A stretch of DNA of 64,000 nt from Pseudo-nitzschia pungens (Eukaryota; Bacillariophyta; Bacillariophyceae; Bacillariales; Bacillariaceae), in NCBI GenBank assembly GCA_037355855.1, contig CM074761.1, positions 496,001 to 560,000 on the forward strand. Reading direction: 5' to 3'. The translations under genes and the position numbers were made by a program. The number at the start of each line of letters is the position of its first letter. Positions within the stretch are counted from its first letter, which is position 1. This document shows positions 43,846 through 54,416 of this stretch, one piece after another. The notes beneath the pieces were generated by a model. That model was not told where the DNA came from. It made no database searches and was given only the letters and a program-made list of their open reading frames with translations.

Positions 43846-45000
43846 ATGAGAAAGGCGCGGAATGCGACATGCAGCAGGTATTGCGGCGCCATCCACAGAG
43901 GAAGTGAGATCGGGACGGCGGTGATTCGATTGCTATTGTTGCTCGTGATTGCAGCTCTGCTCCAAGGAGTGGAACCCTTCGCTCTGTCGACGTCTAGCAC
44001 GTGCAGGACCAGCATGTGCCGACCGCAGGATTCGTGTTTTCGTCGAAGCATCGAAATCGATTGCGAGAGAAAAGGACGATCAGGTTGCATCCAACGCAAG
44101 AGAGCACGTCTGTCCACGAGAGCCAGAGCCAAACGAAAGGGAAACGACGTGGATGGCGGTGGTTCCGGCAACGAGTCCGGGACCAGAACCTCGATGCCCC
44201 CGGGATACAAATTCTTCCGCAGCAGCGGACGGCGAAGCGGCGACGAAACCGCGTCCAAAACCACCCCTACCACAGCGGGCTACGTTCCATCGGGCATGAC
44301 CCGCGCCGAATACGCCGCGCTGAAAAAGACGGAGAGGGAACGACAACAATCGATGAACTACGGCGCATGGGGTCCTCGATTCAAGCGAACGGGCCGGCCC
44401 GACGGGGACTGGATGATCCTGCCGAACCTCTGGACCCTCGGGCAGGTCGGCAACAACAACGGCAGCGGCAACACCCGGCAACCCGGCGGTCTCGGCAACG
44501 ACAGCAACACCGCGGGTCCGGATTGGTCGGGCCTCCGGCGCATTCCATCGCTGGCACGAACCCATGGCCTTTCGATCCTGCTGGGATATCTCTTGGTCGA
44601 TGGCTTGTGCACCGCGCTGGCGCTGTGGAAGTTTTCGGCGCTGGGAGACGCCCGGATCCTCCGGGGGGCCCGCGGCCCGACCTACGCCGCGTATCGGCTG
44701 GTCCGATCTTCGCTGCGGGCGTTGGTGGGTCGCGGCTCGGCGGCGGCGGCGTTGACGGCGACCGCCACAGCGGCGGCGCATCCGCAATCGATTCTCGCGC
44801 GGCTCGCCGCGGCGTCGGCGTTGCCGGTCGGTCTCCAGGTTGTCAAATTGGCGCTCGCGGTGGCGCAGGCTCCGCTGTGGAAACACTGGATGGGACGCGC
44901 CAATCGTCGCTGGCTGTGGTCCGAGAAGCGGTTCGCGATCACGGTGGGATCGGTGGCAATGGCGGGATTGACGCTGTTTGGAATGGTCTCGCTCCGGTGA
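43846..45000 (+). CDS. Probable plastid-targeted two-helix membrane protein, unrecognised
   Basis: ATG at 43846 (MRKARNATCSRYCGAIHRGS) precedes a long hydrophobic run (VIRLLLLLVIAALLQGVEPF); PF-A-L resembles a plastid-type cleavage context. The middle is Gly/Ser/Arg-rich with PPGYKFFRSSGR and GYVPSGMTRAEYAALKKTER. The C-terminal third holds hydrophobic stretches (GLSILLGYLLVDGLCTALAL, ALPVGLQVVKLALAVAQAPL, FAITVGSVAMAGLTLFGMVS) separated by Ala-rich segments, so three to four membrane passes are possible. 384 residues. The GC-rich second half has long open antisense frames that should be ignored. No family is recognised. No frame breaks. Confidence 0.6.
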   Translation: MRKARNATCSRYCGAIHRGSEIGTAVIRLLLLLVIAALLQGVEPFALSTSSTCRTSMCRPQDSCFRRSIEIDCERKGRSGCIQRKRARLSTRARAKRKGNDVDGGGSGNESGTRTSMPPGYKFFRSSGRRSGDETASKTTPTTAGYVPSGMTRAEYAALKKTERERQQSMNYGAWGPRFKRTGRPDGDWMILPNLWTLGQVGNNNGSGNTRQPGGLGNDSNTAGPDWSGLRRIPSLARTHGLSILLGYLLVDGLCTALALWKFSALGDARILRGARGPTYAAYRLVRSSLRALVGRGSAAAALTATATAAAHPQSILARLAAASALPVGLQVVKLALAVAQAPLWKHWMGRANRRWLWSEKRFAITVGSVAMAGLTLFGMVSLR

Positions 45001-45388
45001 TGGGGTCGACCGATCGATTTCTATCTATCAATAATTGATCGATGGATTGTGAAATCCGCAACCGGAGTGCGCTCCGGGAGTACATTCGTTAGTATCTACC
45101 TGTAGAGTAGTAGTACGTATTCTAAATGACGTGCGCAGTATTGTATTTTGAATAGTGACCTCGAATCATAGTGACCCCGAATCGTTCCGACAGGCACGGA
45201 ACGAACCCCGTTGCGTTTTGGGTCGACTACGAGATAATCAAACGATAGTTCGATACTGCCAATTGAAATGATGCTATCTTCTTGGAGGACAGAACATCAC
45301 AGGGCTCGTGAGTCGTCTTGTTGGTATAATTGTTGTTCTATTGTATCGTATCGTCTCGTGTCGGGGTTCACCCTCCCGGTTCGGTGAT
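45001..45388. other. Convergent spacer
   Basis: This 0.39-kb stretch lies between the convergent genes. The minus-strand sequence downstream of the ROK stop (45389) remains open in another frame, which is a shadow. Confidence 0.5.
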
Positions 45389-46635
45389 TCACCGGCGTCC
45401 GGAAGACTTTCCGGAGCGAGCCCAAACGCAAACCCCGATGTACACCGCCGAGACGCCCAGCACGAAGCCGTGCCACAACCCGGAATTGAAGGCGGTCCGT
45501 TTCATTTTGCGGATGGTTGCCGAAGCTCCGGTGTCGCTGCCGCTCTGGCTCTCGGCAATGGCCTGCTCCGCCAGCTCGATGGCTCCCACCAGCCCAACGT
45601 CGGAACCGAGGCTGCTCCGGGAGATCCAGGTTGCGAGATGGTCGTCGGAAAGCTCTCCCAGGTACCCGTTCAGGAGGACCCTGGTCCGGGCCCGGACCTT
45701 TTCGACCAGGCCGCGGCGCTTCGAGACGCCACCTCCCAGGACGATGCGTTCCACCGAGACCACCAGCCCGAGCGTCGCGCACAGATTGGCCAGGGCGTTG
45801 GCGGCGTGGTGCCACACCTCGTGGTCGTCGTCCTCCAGCTCCGCGAGACGGGCCCGGTCGGCGGCGTCGCTGCCGTTGTTGCCGCCGCCGCTCTCCCGGA
45901 GTTGCGCGAGGCGCTCGGCGAGCGCCACGGACGAGGCCATGCTCTCGACGGTGTGCATGCCCCCGAAGGGGCTCTTGCTGCCGGCCCCCCAGGAGTATCC
46001 CCGGAAGGTGTCTCCCTCCAGCGGCTGGATGGGAACGTGCCCGCCCTCGGGGTGCATCTTGCCGTGGACGGGCTTGCCGTGGACGACCAGACCGACCCCC
46101 ACACCGGTTCCGACCGTGACGTAGGCCAGGGAGGATATCGATTGGTCCTGGATTTTGCGCTTGGTTTTGTGTTACCGAGCGAAACTCGGCCATGGCGGGA
46201 GCATTGACGTCCGTGTCGATCTTTACCGCCAGCTTTGGTTTGTTGCCGTTGTTGTTGTTGTCGTTGCTCTCTTCCGACTCGCAGGCCCGGATCAGTGGCG
46301 TCAGCACATCGACACCCCTCCAGCTCTTTTTGGGCGTCGACACCAGGATGGTTCCCGTAGTGCTCCTCGTCGTCGGGGTTGCACCCCAGGGGTCCGAACA
46401 TGGCCACACCCAGTGCCCGGTATCCGTCCTCGCGAATGCCCCGGTGCTCCCGAAAGAAGGAGGCGCATTCTTCCAGGGTCCGGCTCGGATCGTCGTGGCT
46501 GCTGTCGATCTCGGCCCGGTGGAGAATCCTGGGGTCATTCTTCGTGTCGGTGGCATCGATCTCGGCGACGGCCACGACAAAGGAGGTTCCTCCTCCCTCC
46601 ACTGCGGCAACCAGCACGGTGGTATCGTCGGACAT
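45389..46635 (-). CDS. ROK-family sugar kinase (fructokinase-like) with C-terminal membrane anchor (two frame slips)
   Basis: ATG at 46635: MSDDTTVLVAAVEGGGTSFV carries the ROK phosphate motif (E-G-G-G-T). FGPLGCNPDDEEHYG, then after a +1 slip TILVSTPKKSWRGVDVLTPL and VKIDTDVNAPAMAEF (catalytic Asp in D-T-D-V-N-A). A second slip leads to SISSLAYVTVGTGVGVGLVV, KMHPEGGHVPIQ and RIVLGGGVSKRRGLVEKV. Bacterial ROK fructokinases carry a Cys-rich zinc loop after the GGH motif; here that stretch (GDTFRGYSWGAGSKSPFGGM) has no Cys. The end adds a basic segment and one hydrophobic helix (GLWHGFVLGVSAVYIGVCVW), an uncommon tail anchor. Slips lie at 46352-46353 and 46165-46168; the span agrees with two extra bases modulo 3. 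A 28-nt GT...AG excision could explain the second slip but is too short to be a normal intron. 414 residues corrected. Confidence 0.8.
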
Positions 46636-47028
46636 GACAGATCGATAGGAATTTGTTGGTGCTACAGCAGAATACGTGTAGCAAAGAAGGACCGAGCAAA
46701 AATAGCAGGTCTTGGTTTCCTCTCGGATTTCGGATCCAACAGTGGGAAATCGGACGACAGAAGATGATAGGAATCATAACGATACTCGTACGGTAACCTT
46801 ACCGGTACAAATCGGGTGTCAGAAGAAGAACGATGAACATAAATTGTACTACTTCGTACGAAATACAAATACATACGGTAAACCTTACCGGTAATTACCG
46901 GTGGGGCTCTACTTGAACTCATCAAAATTCGAAAATCCTGATCACTGGTTAAGGTTAAGTTACCAGGTATTGCTCGTACCGTATTACCACATGCTGCTCA
47001 GGGGTCATATCGTATGTAACCTAACTAA
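46636..47028. other. Spacer with TACCGGTAA motifs
   Basis: Upstream spacer of the ROK gene. It has TACGGTAACCTTACCGGTAC near 46787 and AAACCTTACCGGTAATTACCGG near 46877, close to inverted-repeat form. No gene. Confidence 0.4.
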
Positions 47029-47372
47029 AACACCCGGATGTATAAATGTCAAAAAAACCCGGATGTATAAGTGTCAAAAAAACCCGGATGTATAAGTATA
47101 AGTGTCAAAAAAACCCGGATGTATAAGTGTCAAAAAAAACCCGGATGTATAAGTGTCAAAAAAACCCGGATGTATAAGTATAAGTGTCAAAAAAACCCGG
47201 ATGTATAATTTTAAATGTCAAATAAACCCGGATGTATAATTTTAAATGTCAAACAAACCCGGATGTATAATTTTAAATGTCAAACAAACCCGGATGTATA
47301 ACTGTTCAAAAAGATCGGAGCATGTGTTCAAAAACCCCGGATGTATAAGTGTTCAAAAACCCGGATGTACAG
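47029..47372. repeat. Minisatellite: 12 imperfect copies of a CCCGGATGTATAAGTGTCAAAA unit
   Basis: Units of about 22-30 bp share a CCCGGATGTA core. Variants insert AGTATA (making GTATAAGTATAAGTGTC) or use ATTTTAAATGTC. I count twelve cores between 47029 and 47372. Copies 7-9 form one variant block (TTTTAAATGTCAAA), and copies 10-12 are truncated (GTTCAAAA). It is intergenic and does not encode anything evident. Confidence 0.9.
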
Positions 47373-48269
47373 ATCGATCTAATGAATAAAAAAGAGTTAC
47401 GATAGTACTACAACAGATAAATAAGTTAAGGTTTACGTACATAGACGTACATAGATAGAGATACATACATATACATATGTATAGATATGGTACTGATATC
47501 CGTAAGGTTACGCGAGACACAACATCATGTTGTATCACTAAGGTTAACCTTCCCGTATGAATTCGCGTTCTCAGTTCAAGGGAGGATCTTGTGGTGAATG
47601 GCTCATATATTTTTCGAAGGGCATAGATCGGCTTGATGACAGTGGAAGGTGGAAGCAGATGAAGTAAGGTTAATGTTTGCTTTTGATCCCGAATATTGAC
47701 ATTGAAGTTAGGGATAGTTCAGATAGAAGTTGGGGATTGGATTGGTCGGGACTGAACGACGGTATGTTGTATCCATCGTACAAGTAGATCAATGGACAAT
47801 AGACAGTGGACAGTGGACTGTCATCCGCAATCCACGACAACAAACAATGAATCATCGACAATGAAGTACGGTACTAACTTGCTGCAGGACGGACTCCATT
47901 TCAAACCGTTTTCGTCTCGTTTGCGACTGTGCTTGCACCATCGATCAATGCAAAAGATAGACTACCTGGCCACGATTTCACTACTAGGGAGGACCAAGTC
48001 GAGTCTGCACCGGCGGAATGCTCGGAGGAACGATCCAGATTTTGAATGAATGAACGAATGAATGAGCGATTCTCGATCGTCGAAGGGAAGTCACAATCAG
48101 GAGCAGTTTAGCTCGGCCAGTAGTAATATACTGCAGAACTGATTTCTATTCAACATTGTACAACAAGGCGAAAGACGGAAGGACTTTCGACATCCTCGTG
48201 CAATCGCAGTCCACTGTTTTATCCATTCGTACATCCATCCATCCATTCGATAGGAAAGTGTCCGCGACA
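47373..48269. other. Spacer, no gene seen
   Basis: This 0.9-kb stretch lies upstream of the gene at 48270. It has ATAC-rich runs near 47430-47490 and GTAAGGTTA-like motifs near 47500, 47540 and 47665. No gene is supported. Confidence 0.5.
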
Positions 48270-51247
48270 ATGAACGAAACCACGGCCATTGCAATCAATA
48301 CTACCCATCGTCAATCCAACGCCCACGTCCGAGAAAATGTCCGAGAGATTCTGAACCAGCTCGTCACCCATTTCCGCCAAGAGATTCACGCCAGGGTACT
48401 CGACGAGTCGCATTCTTCGTCCGAAGGCATCGTCCCGAGTGGTGTCCGAGGACAATGCCCAAGGCAAAGATCGACAACGGCAGCGGCAGCAGCAGAATCC
48501 TGCGCAAGACAAACCGCTCTCGCCGATCGTCCGATTCTGGTTGGACCGATTGCTATCGCTGGCATCGATTTCCAGCGACAGCGAACGCGGCAAACGGAAC
48601 CGAACACGAAACCGAAACCGAAACAATCCGCGAGTCAGCAGCGGCTGCTCCCAGGCGGCGGCGACGATGCAAGGATCGATGCGGTCGCGGAGTGGATTCG
48701 CGGATACGAGAACGCCGTGCGCCCCCTCCTGTTTCGTTCCGCGCCCGGGGGTTCCGCCCCCGCCCTCGAATTCGATCCCGGCGGCCTTTCCGTGTTGACA
48801 AGCTACGAACGCATCTTGTCGGGGATGCTCGCCCCGCGGACGGCCGCCGCTCCCGATTCCCCGGGGGAATCTTGTCCTTCAACGATCCGTGCTTCCCCCG
48901 CGTCGTCGTTGGTGGTCGCCGCCGCCGCCGCCGCCAACGGGGGGTCCTCCGATGCCCGCCCCGGCCCGCGCGAGGCGTTGCAACGGACCGTCGGGATTCT
49001 GTCCACCGATGTCACGCTCCTGACGGCGAGAACGAGAACGAGCAACGGTACCGAGACGAACAGATGCCATCGCGATGAAATCAACCGCCTCCGCACCGGG
49101 GTCGCGCTGCCAACCCTCCTGAGAGTCCTCGGGAGCGTCCTCGAGACCCTGCGCGTTTGGACGGTGGCGCGCCGCGAGGCACCTTGCGAGATTCGGGGTA
49201 GTGGTAGTGATAGTGATAGTGGTGGTGACCGGTCTTGGCAAGAGTGCTGCGGGTGTCTCCGGAGGTGTTCCCTGACGCTTCTGGCATTCGAACTGCCCAG
49301 CGCAGTGGTTCGCGACGGTGATGGCGATGACGACGACGACGACGACGATGATGATGGCGATGAAGCTTCCGTCCGATTGGCATCGGCCGTGTTATCGCCT
49401 CATCACGTATCACCATCCCTGGCCGCGGGACGTTGCCAGTCCACGGATCTGCGGATTTTGCAAAAACTCCGACGGCAGCTGGAAGGCGATTGCCTTCGCA
49501 ATCCCGAACACATCGAGGAGTCGAAAACCCGTGCTTCGTCGGAGTCCCGTGTCCGCGTCCTGAATTGCATAGATCGTGCCGTCCGAATCCATCATTCCTG
49601 CGCGTACAACGACTTGGACGACGACTACTGGAATTCGCTGCCATCCAATCCGAAAGGCTCGTTTTTCTCCACGCACGAATGGTTCGATCCACGGTCGGAG
49701 GGCGGGAAGGAAACCTCGCGGATTGTTCGCGGCACCTGGCGCAAGATGAAAGACCTGCTGCTCTCGTCTTTATCGGTGGGGGGCGAACTCCGCGAAACAA
49801 ATCGAGAGAAAGGCGACGCAACGATTCCCGGAACTCGCAACCGAGACACTGACTTTGTGCTGCAGACGCTGGGTGGTGCCGGCCCGCTGCTGAGGGATGC
49901 ACGGGCCCATTTCTTTGGACGAGACATGCACGGCACGGAGGCACTGCTCGAGCAACTCCGAGACAAGGAGAGCAGCCGGGGCGACGATGGGTTCGTTGCC
50001 GAGTCGGTGGTGTTACGGATGGGACGAAGGGTGGTTGGGGCGAAACCGAAACGCAAGGGGGGCGACGACGATGCACCCCACGCGATCCTTCCATCGAGGG
50101 TTGCGGCAACGATGAATGCCGTTCGGTGGTTGCTCGTGCCGGGCATGATCGGAGACAACTCGCAATCGGCCAGAATCAAAGCGATGCTGGAGGATATCTT
50201 TCCGATTTGTGCCACACTGGTGGATTCAACGAGCTCTTCCCTGGTTGCACTCGGGGCCGCCGGATTCCTCCGAGCGACTGATGCCCTCCAAGCACCGACG
50301 TCGGTTGTTCCGGATTCGTCGGCCGATGTTGCTACAACGGGGGACGAGATGATATTGCCCTTCGGGGACTCCACTGCGGAGGAAACCGAGGCCGAAATGG
50401 AGAACGCGTGGAACTCGTTTTCCGAGAATGCGCTGTCGGTTCTGGATCGGGCTTTTCGGGTAAGCTCCGATCCCGGTGCCCTGCTGGCGATCGGAGGAGC
50501 GCAGACCAAATTGTTGGGATGGATGGTGCTGCGAGAAACCGAGAGAAATCGCAAGCTCAAGCCGCATGCGAGATCGCCGGAAGACAAGAACCGTTTCCGT
50601 CGCAAACGAAGAACAGTGACCGGGCAGTGGCTCACCAATCTCGAGCAATCGTTGTATCGCTCGACGACCAAACGTCAGTCTCTGGAACTGCTGCTGGGCG
50701 GATGTGATTCCACTGTTGTCGCAGCATGCGACGGAGGATGATAGAAATGGTGCCGATGGAATGGAAGTGGGCCGGCTGGGGCTTGCTGCGCTGCTTCCTT
50801 TGACTACGAATTCTACCGCGACGAGTGCTATTCCAACCGACGGTGCGGGGCAATCCGACGGAGGCGACTTTGGTACAAAGACACAAGTTGCCTCGATCGT
50901 GGCGCTGATCAATCTGATGTTCGCCGCACATCCGGTCATGCCCGGCCACGGCGGCAAGATCCTTACCCATTTGCTGGCGGACAGCTGCCGCGGCTTCCTC
51001 TGCTGCTGCGGAACCAAATCGTTATCCCGACAAAAATGAAATCCTAACGGGGAACAAGCCGGCGATGTCTCCGGTCCGAGAGGTGGCTATCCTAGCGGCT
51101 GCTCTCGCCCTGGTAATCTGCGGACCTAGGTTTACGGTAGAAATCCTAGAATCCATAGAAAAGGATTGCGATCGATACCAGCAAGAGTTAGTGACGGTTG
51201 CATTCGAAGTGCGGGAACTAGCGCAAGGCCTGAGACAACACTCCTAG
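48270..51247 (+). CDS. Large mostly helical protein, unrecognised; weak resemblance to HEAT-repeat/TTI2-like proteins (about five frame slips)
   Basis: ATG at 48270 (MNETTAIAINTTHRQSNAHV). Early reading after a +1 slip at 48441 gives SEDNAQGKDRQRQRQQQNPA and PIVRFWLDRLLSLASISS; two more slips near 48596 and 48650 restore DDARIDAVAEWIRGYENAVR. The middle is helical with Ser/Ala-rich linkers and an Asp10 run near 49330-49360. Later blocks: AARFLRATD-like helices (SSLVALGAAGFLRATDALQA), VIPLLSQHATEDDRN, QVASIVALINLMFAAHPVMP, and the terminal helices AILAAALALVICGPRFTVEI. Slips at 50700 and 50979 are needed to reach these. Corrected length about 990 residues. TTI2 (a co-chaperone for PIKK assembly) has a similar helical C-terminus, but I cannot confirm it. 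Open antisense frames are shadows. Confidence 0.55.
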
Positions 51248-51571
51248 CCGAGGATCTTTCAAACGAATACGTTATCCGTATGATATTTTTTGCTAAACAA
51301 AAATCGTGCATTGACTTCATGCCTATTATAATACAAGTACTATTTCTATTGTTTATTTTGTTTTTCAAATAATATAGTGTGTTTAATAAATTGTATTGGA
51401 TGCTGATTTTTGATACTTCGCCATCAGATCTTTTTGAGAGGCGGTGTACATGTACTAGGTAGTTGTTGGAGAACTTTTTTGGGACCTGATTTGCGCCCGT
51501 GCGTGTGATGGATTAACATTTCGATTTAGGGTTCCTAGCAAAAGTCCTACTTGGTGCGCCATTTCCAAGAC

Positions 51572-52049
51572 TTAGTGCACCGACTTGCCGTTTGAATTCG
51601 ATTGTTTGCAGGCGTTCGGTGAACAAAAATGAATCAGTGGGTCTGGTTTTGCGCTTGCGCTTCGTTCTCGTTGAACCTGAGCGATGCTCTCCCACTCTCC
51701 CACTGGAAGCAGAAGCTCACAGTGCTTCGTATCATATCGGCTGCACTGATCCATCGGCTTCTTGCATCATCCTTTCAATCCATACCGCATGTCTCGACAG
51801 GCCTTCGTTCACAGTTGTTCCGACCCTGGAGCCGTCTTCTGTTCTGCTTCGATCGTTTTGGGACATGAGTGTTCCATCATTGCCTACATCAACCTCTTTG
51901 AAGATTCTTGCGGTTTTGATGGCATCCTGCAATTGAGTAGGGTCCTCTTCGTCATCGTGATAATGAAAATGGTCGGTTTTACCATCTCCTTCATTATGGA
52001 CAGAGTTGGACCTCTCAGACACATGATGGGGTTTCAATCTCGTACACAA
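51572..52049 (-). pseudogene. Divergent copy 1 of a charged-protein tandem family
   Basis: The minus strand encodes fragments resembling the copy at 54417: IERMMQEAD, then after a frame change DQCSRYDTKHCELLLPVGEW and ESIAQ (compare ESMMQEADQQ ... KRCELLIPIAKHDSIAQ in copy 3). The nucleotides GCCGATGGATCAG here align to GCCGATCAG in copies 2 and 3, a 4-nt insertion that shifts the frame by +1. The upstream part (HFHYHDDEEDPTQLQDAI) is only loosely similar. No start with clear support is visible, so I call it a decayed or partial copy. Confidence 0.45.
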
Positions 52050-53043
52050 TCTGATCTTGTATCTGTTATTGATGCTATTGTTATTGTTATTGTTATTTTA
52101 TTCTTCCTTAGATCAATCTTAAATCAACAAACTGCTTGCTCTTGCTGGAGTTTCTAATTCTATTTTTGTCCTAGAGGCGCAGCAGTTTGAGCTCGATTCT
52201 GATAGTGTGTCAAGCAGAACAGGATCAGATTGAACAGGCCGAGTGAGACGTCAACCAAAAAAAGGAGAAACAATTCACTTTAATGACTTCAACCAACACA
52301 ATGATGTGAATGATGATTGATTAGCTCACTCGATAGTGTGGTGCATCTCAAAGTAGGAAGTATTTTCTTTGACGATCGTTTTTCTGTGACGCGTAAGCCA
52401 AATTACAGTACTTAGTAATAAATATGTATTAACCAGTACGAATTTTTTTCCGTTCGAACGAGCTGGTCGAGATTATTATTTTTATTACTTAGGCAATCGC
52501 TAAGGGTTTTGATGTGAGACGTTATCACTAAAGCTGACAGGCTCTGTTCAATTTCTGAATTTTAATCCGTTAGTAAGAAAGCATTCCTCTCCCGCTCTCA
52601 AACTAAGTTTACTACAAGATTCTTATCAGCTGTCCCCCGGTTCTACATCCCCAAGTACTAACTTCCTACGGACACTGAGGGACAGCTGATAGGAATTCCG
52701 TAGTATTGGTCGGAAATAGAAAAACGCACAAGTGTTATATGGCTGAAAAAAGTTCTCCCCTGCGCTCTTATTTTTTTGACATAAAAACAAATAATTATTT
52801 GTAATTAGACAATTAGACTATTTTATTTCATAGTACATCAGATTCATCCGTTGAGCTGACGGGGTGTATTTCATTCTTAAATTTATCGGATGAATGGTCG
52901 GAGAATACCCATTGCACATACAATTGATGGGTGCTGCTCCGACCGTGTGACTTCGTCGAAAAGTTGTGACGAAAAAGTCCTTGCGACCGAAGAATCCGAA
53001 AGTCGTCATCGAAGAGTGAATGGTTAACCAGAGAAACCATCGA
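52050..53043. repeat. Spacer with a 17-bp inverted repeat
   Basis: Arms TTCTTATCAGCTGTCCC (52620-52636) and GGGACAGCTGATAGGAA (about 52680-52696) are complementary except one base, with about 43 bp between them. This could form a hairpin or be the ends of a small non-autonomous element. No gene is supported here; ATTATTATTTTTATTAC runs are AT-rich. Confidence 0.6.
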
Positions 53044-53557
53044 TCAGCGGATCTTGTGGCAACTTCCCGCTTTGTCATTCAAATATTGAGCAATGCTGTC
53101 GCACTCTCCAACGGGGATTATGGGTTCACCAGCTTGCTGATCGGCTTGTTGCATCATGGATTCAATATCAACGGCATCCTCTTCGGAGGTACTCTCGGTT
53201 GTGTTATCAACATCGTCGTCTTCAGGGACGAAGATTGGTTCGGAGTTTCTCGTTTGTTGGTTGTCAGTCTCGTTGTCTTCAGGGACGATGGTCGGAATTA
53301 GAGATACTTGTGGTTTTGTAGTAGTTGTTGTTGTCGTGAGAGATCGAGAAGGACGTCGAGATAATCGAGTAGGACCCGGAGTATTGTTCGTCGGATCTTC
53401 TTTGCATACGTTGGTCGACGGCGTTTTGTTGAGTGAGTTCTTGTCGCATCCTATTCATGATGATGCCTTTCTTGCAATGCCTTCTCTGATAGGATTCTTG
53501 TTGCTTCCAATCCATGATGATGCCTTTCTTTGAACGCCTTGACCTGAATTTATGATG
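53044..53557 (-). pseudogene. Copy 2 of the charged-protein tandem family (truncated, one frame slip)
   Basis: The frame encodes KKGIIMDWKQQESYQRRHCK, KKGIIMNRMRQELTQQNA, then FSISHDNNNYYKTTSISNSD, a +1 slip (GACCATC near 53291), and IVPEDNETDN...RNSEPIFVPEDDD, AVDIESMMQQADQQAGE, ECDSIAQYLNDKAGSCHKIR with a stop at 53044-53046. It aligns along its length with copy 3 but lacks that copy's N-terminal ~45 residues, and the in-frame codons before 53557 have no ATG. Upstream DNA (TGACCTGAATTTATGA) is shared with copy 3, so the duplication included flanking sequence. Whether it is expressed is unknown. Confidence 0.5.
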
Positions 53558-54416
53558 GTGGTTCACAGAGTCCAAGGCCTCATTTCGAAAATTAAGTCTT
53601 GATGATAAAAAGATTTATTCATCATTGACGCGCGACAGAATCGACGCTCGTGAAACCTACCGTAACTACCGTACTGGTATGTGTGAATCGTCTAAATCCT
53701 ACGCTTAAACGTACGCTCTAAGGTCTTACCGCTATCCGTATTTTTGTTCTGAGTTTTGTTTGCCCCTGGATTCGAAAACGGACCAATGAAAAGCCGTATA
53801 TTACTATAAACAGCTGAAATCTGTCAAAAACATAATATTCTTTCTTCCTCTCGATGATGCTTGAAGTTAAGTAGAGGTTTTTTCCGAACGTTTTTTAGGA
53901 ACTACGATTGAATGATTCCGTCGGAAGCTTAGTTGTTTGGATGCTACTAACCTGCGAGATGTTGTGCTCCTATTGACGATATTAACGCATGTAAGGTTAC
54001 TTCGTATTAAAATAACAGTGAGGTTGTTCAGCACTACTTCCTAGGGATTCATCCTCACAGACTGCTCTCAGCAAAATTAGTGGGTTTCTATACTACTAGT
54101 AGTAGTACTAGTAGTTTTGACATCGGTCCTCTTGATGTTACCCTAGTAGTAGTAGTACTACTATTAATTAAACAACAAGAAGAACAAGAACAAGATCTGA
54201 TTTGGCTACTAGTAGTAGTTGGTGGTTTATGTAGTGGTACTGGTACTATGTAGGAGAACGTTTTTTTTATTGTACTCCTCGTTTTGCGTTCGTGCGTGGG
54301 CTGGATTAACATCCTGTCCAGCAGCAGCGCTTCTGCAAAGAGTCCAACTGTGGGGGAATGGCCTCGTCGCATGAAAGATGCATTGTTTGCATTGCTCGGT
54401 GAACCGGCATCATCGA
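53558..54416. repeat. Spacer between copies 2 and 3 with ACTAGTAGT tracts
   Basis: This 0.86-kb stretch holds TACTAGTAGTAGTACTAGTAG near 54092-54115, AGTAGTAGTAGTACTACTA near 54146-54165, and GTAAGGTTACTTCG at 53993. Nothing coding is supported. Confidence 0.5.

Noticed and set aside
44080..44886. Long minus and plus frames overlapping the gene at 43846
   Set aside because: GC-rich shadows; Arg/Gly/Ala composition and no ATG-supported domains.
46150..46190. 28-nt GT...AG intron in the ROK gene
   Set aside because: Would also fix the frame, but no other intron here is near that size, and the neighbouring slip at 46352 has no intron option.
47029..47372. CRISPR-like array
   Set aside because: Copies are contiguous variants with no unique spacers; a minisatellite in a eukaryotic spacer.
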